In this document: positions 5,824 to 6,542 of the stretch, piece by piece
Numbering within the stretch: the stretch's first letter is position 1
Layout: each line of letters starts with the position of its first letter
Assembly: GCA_014860725.1 (NCBI GenBank)
Contig: JACZJD010000286.1
Span: forward strand, 1-6,542
Reading direction: 5' to 3'
Source of the DNA: Aquamicrobium sp.
GTDB lineage: Bacteria; Pseudomonadota; Alphaproteobacteria; Rhizobiales; Rhizobiaceae
Length of the DNA stretch: 6,542 bases
Made by a program: the position numbers and the translations under genes
Notes under the pieces: generated by a model
Databases searched by the model: none
What the model was told of the DNA's origin: nothing
The model's input: only the letters and a program-made list of their open reading frames with translations

Positions 5824-6542
5824 TCAGCGGCCGCCGCTTGCGTTCAGTATCGCACCCGTCGAGTAGGATGCGTCGTCCGACAGAAGCCACAGGATCGCGC
5901 GGGCGATCTCGTCGGCCTTTCCCTCCCTTTGCATCGGCACGGTGCCGCGCAGCGCCGCCACGCGGTCGGGCTGGCCGCCGGAGGCGTGGATGTCCGTGTC
6001 GACGATGCCGGGACGCACGGCGTTGACGCGGATTCCCTCGGCGGCGACCTCGCGGGCGAGACCGATGGTAAAGGCGTCGATGGCGCCCTTCGATGCGGCA
6101 TAATCGACATATTCGCCGGGCGCGCCGAGCGTCGCGGCGACGGAGGACAGGTTGACGATGGCGCCGCCCCTGCCGCCGTGCCGCGTCGACATGCGCCTGA
6201 TCGCCTCGCGGGCGCACAGGAGCGAGCCGACGACGTTGACGCGCATCACGCGCAGGATGCGCTCCGCATCCATGCCATCGACGCACGATTTCGGGGTGAC
6301 GATGCCGGCATTGTTGACGAGCGCGTCGAGCCGGCCGAAGCGGGCATCGACGGCCGCGAACATGGCGACCACATCCTGCTCCTCGCCGACGTCGCCCCTG
6401 ACGGCGAAGGCATCGCCGCCGGCAGCCGCGATCTCGGCGACGAGGCGTTCGGCCGCCTCGGCATTGGCGACATAGTTGACGGCGACGCGCCAGCCGCCCG
6501 CCTCGCCGCGGCGATGCCGCGCGAGCCGCCGGTGACGAGCAC
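5824..6542 (-). CDS. SDR family NAD(P)-dependent oxidoreductase, partial, with apparent 5' frameshift
   Basis: A classical short-chain dehydrogenase/reductase, the type that oxidises or reduces alcohol/carbonyl groups with NAD(P)(H). The substrate cannot be told. The main frame, intact from about 6507 to the stop at 5824, shows WRVAVNY (strand 2), GDV (strand 3 end), NNAG (6315-6304), the catalytic serine region VNLSS (to about 6142), the YAASK active site (Tyr 6102-6100, Lys 6090-6088) and the C-terminal PGIVDT and [11 protein letters not shown]. The first part, LVTGGSRGI (6539-6513), is the cofactor glycine loop but lies in another frame. Only 20 bases separate its Ile codon from the Trp codon of GGWRVAVNY, where relatives have about 36-39. 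A net loss of about 16-19 bases has therefore removed the last glycine and most of helix 1 and shifted the frame. If real, the gene is inactivated; if a sequence error, it is a normal enzyme of about 245 residues. The true start is at or just past the right edge. Confidence 0.8.
   Translation of the reverse strand, partial: ARHRRLARHRRGEAGGWRVAVNYVANAEAAERLVAEIAAAGGDAFAVRGDVGEEQDVVAMFAAVDARFGRLDALVNNAGIVTPKSCVDGMDAERILRVMRVNVVGSLLCAREAIRRMSTRHGGRGGAIVNLSSVAATLGAPGEYVDYAASKGAIDAFTIGLAREVAAEGIRVNAVRPGIVDTDIHASGGQPDRVAALRGTVPMQREGKADEIARAILWLLSDDASYSTGAILNASGGR

Noticed and set aside
4394..5866. A 490-codon plus-strand open frame antisense to lpdA
   Set aside because: Same cause: the lpdA frame has every catalytic motif and its antisense has none.
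5795..6286. N-terminal extension of lpdA by 164 residues, or an SDR-lpdA fusion
   Set aside because: The extension is in lpdA's frame but not the SDR frame, is Arg-rich nonsense, and the ribosome binding site and family N-terminus fix the start at 5794.
6246..6542. The 98-codon frame starting LVTGGSRGI as a separate small protein
   Set aside because: Only its first ten or so residues are meaningful (the SDR glycine loop). The rest is out-of-frame SDR, so it is better explained as the 5' piece of a frameshifted gene.

Overview
The window is GC-rich, gene-dense chromosomal DNA with strong third-position G/C codon bias. The proteins look alphaproteobacterial, most likely Hyphomicrobiales (Rhizobiales). 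The methyl-accepting chemotaxis protein, DNA polymerase III delta subunit, dihydrolipoyl dehydrogenase and SDR protein all resemble members of that group. The order-level assignment is inference from protein style and gene arrangement, not from a marker gene.

Layout from left to right: (1) 1-209 has no gene but holds two stem-loops just beyond the end of the chemotaxis gene. (2) 210-2426, minus strand, is a complete transmembrane chemoreceptor with a NIT-type periplasmic sensor, two HAMP-like segments and a full signalling hairpin. (3) 2427-2706 is a 280-base gap with the receptor's leader, a pair of TTAA boxes and some short repeats. (4) 2707-3747, minus strand, is holA, the delta (clamp-loader) subunit of DNA polymerase III. 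(5) 3748-3944 is a divergent intergenic region. (6) 3945-4316, plus strand, is a small protein of unknown function with one membrane segment and a proline-rich C-terminal tail. (7) 4338-4362 is a strong stem-loop terminator between two convergent genes. (8) 4388-5794, minus strand, is lpdA, a full-length dihydrolipoyl dehydrogenase (E3). (9) 5824 to the right edge, minus strand, is a short-chain dehydrogenase/reductase whose 5' end appears frameshifted by a small deletion in the cofactor-binding glycine loop.

The SDR gene and lpdA are on the same strand, 29 bases apart, and read as the tail of one operon that ends at the 4338-4362 terminator. In Rhizobiales, an SDR gene next to an lpdA often lies downstream of the 2-oxoglutarate dehydrogenase genes (sucA-sucB), which would lie beyond the right edge. 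The chemoreceptor, holA and the small membrane protein have no obvious functional link to each other.

Most of the window is ordinary housekeeping and accessory content, and I see no sign of a new multi-gene system. The observation most worth checking is the broken start of the SDR gene. No mobile element, CRISPR array, tRNA or rRNA is visible.
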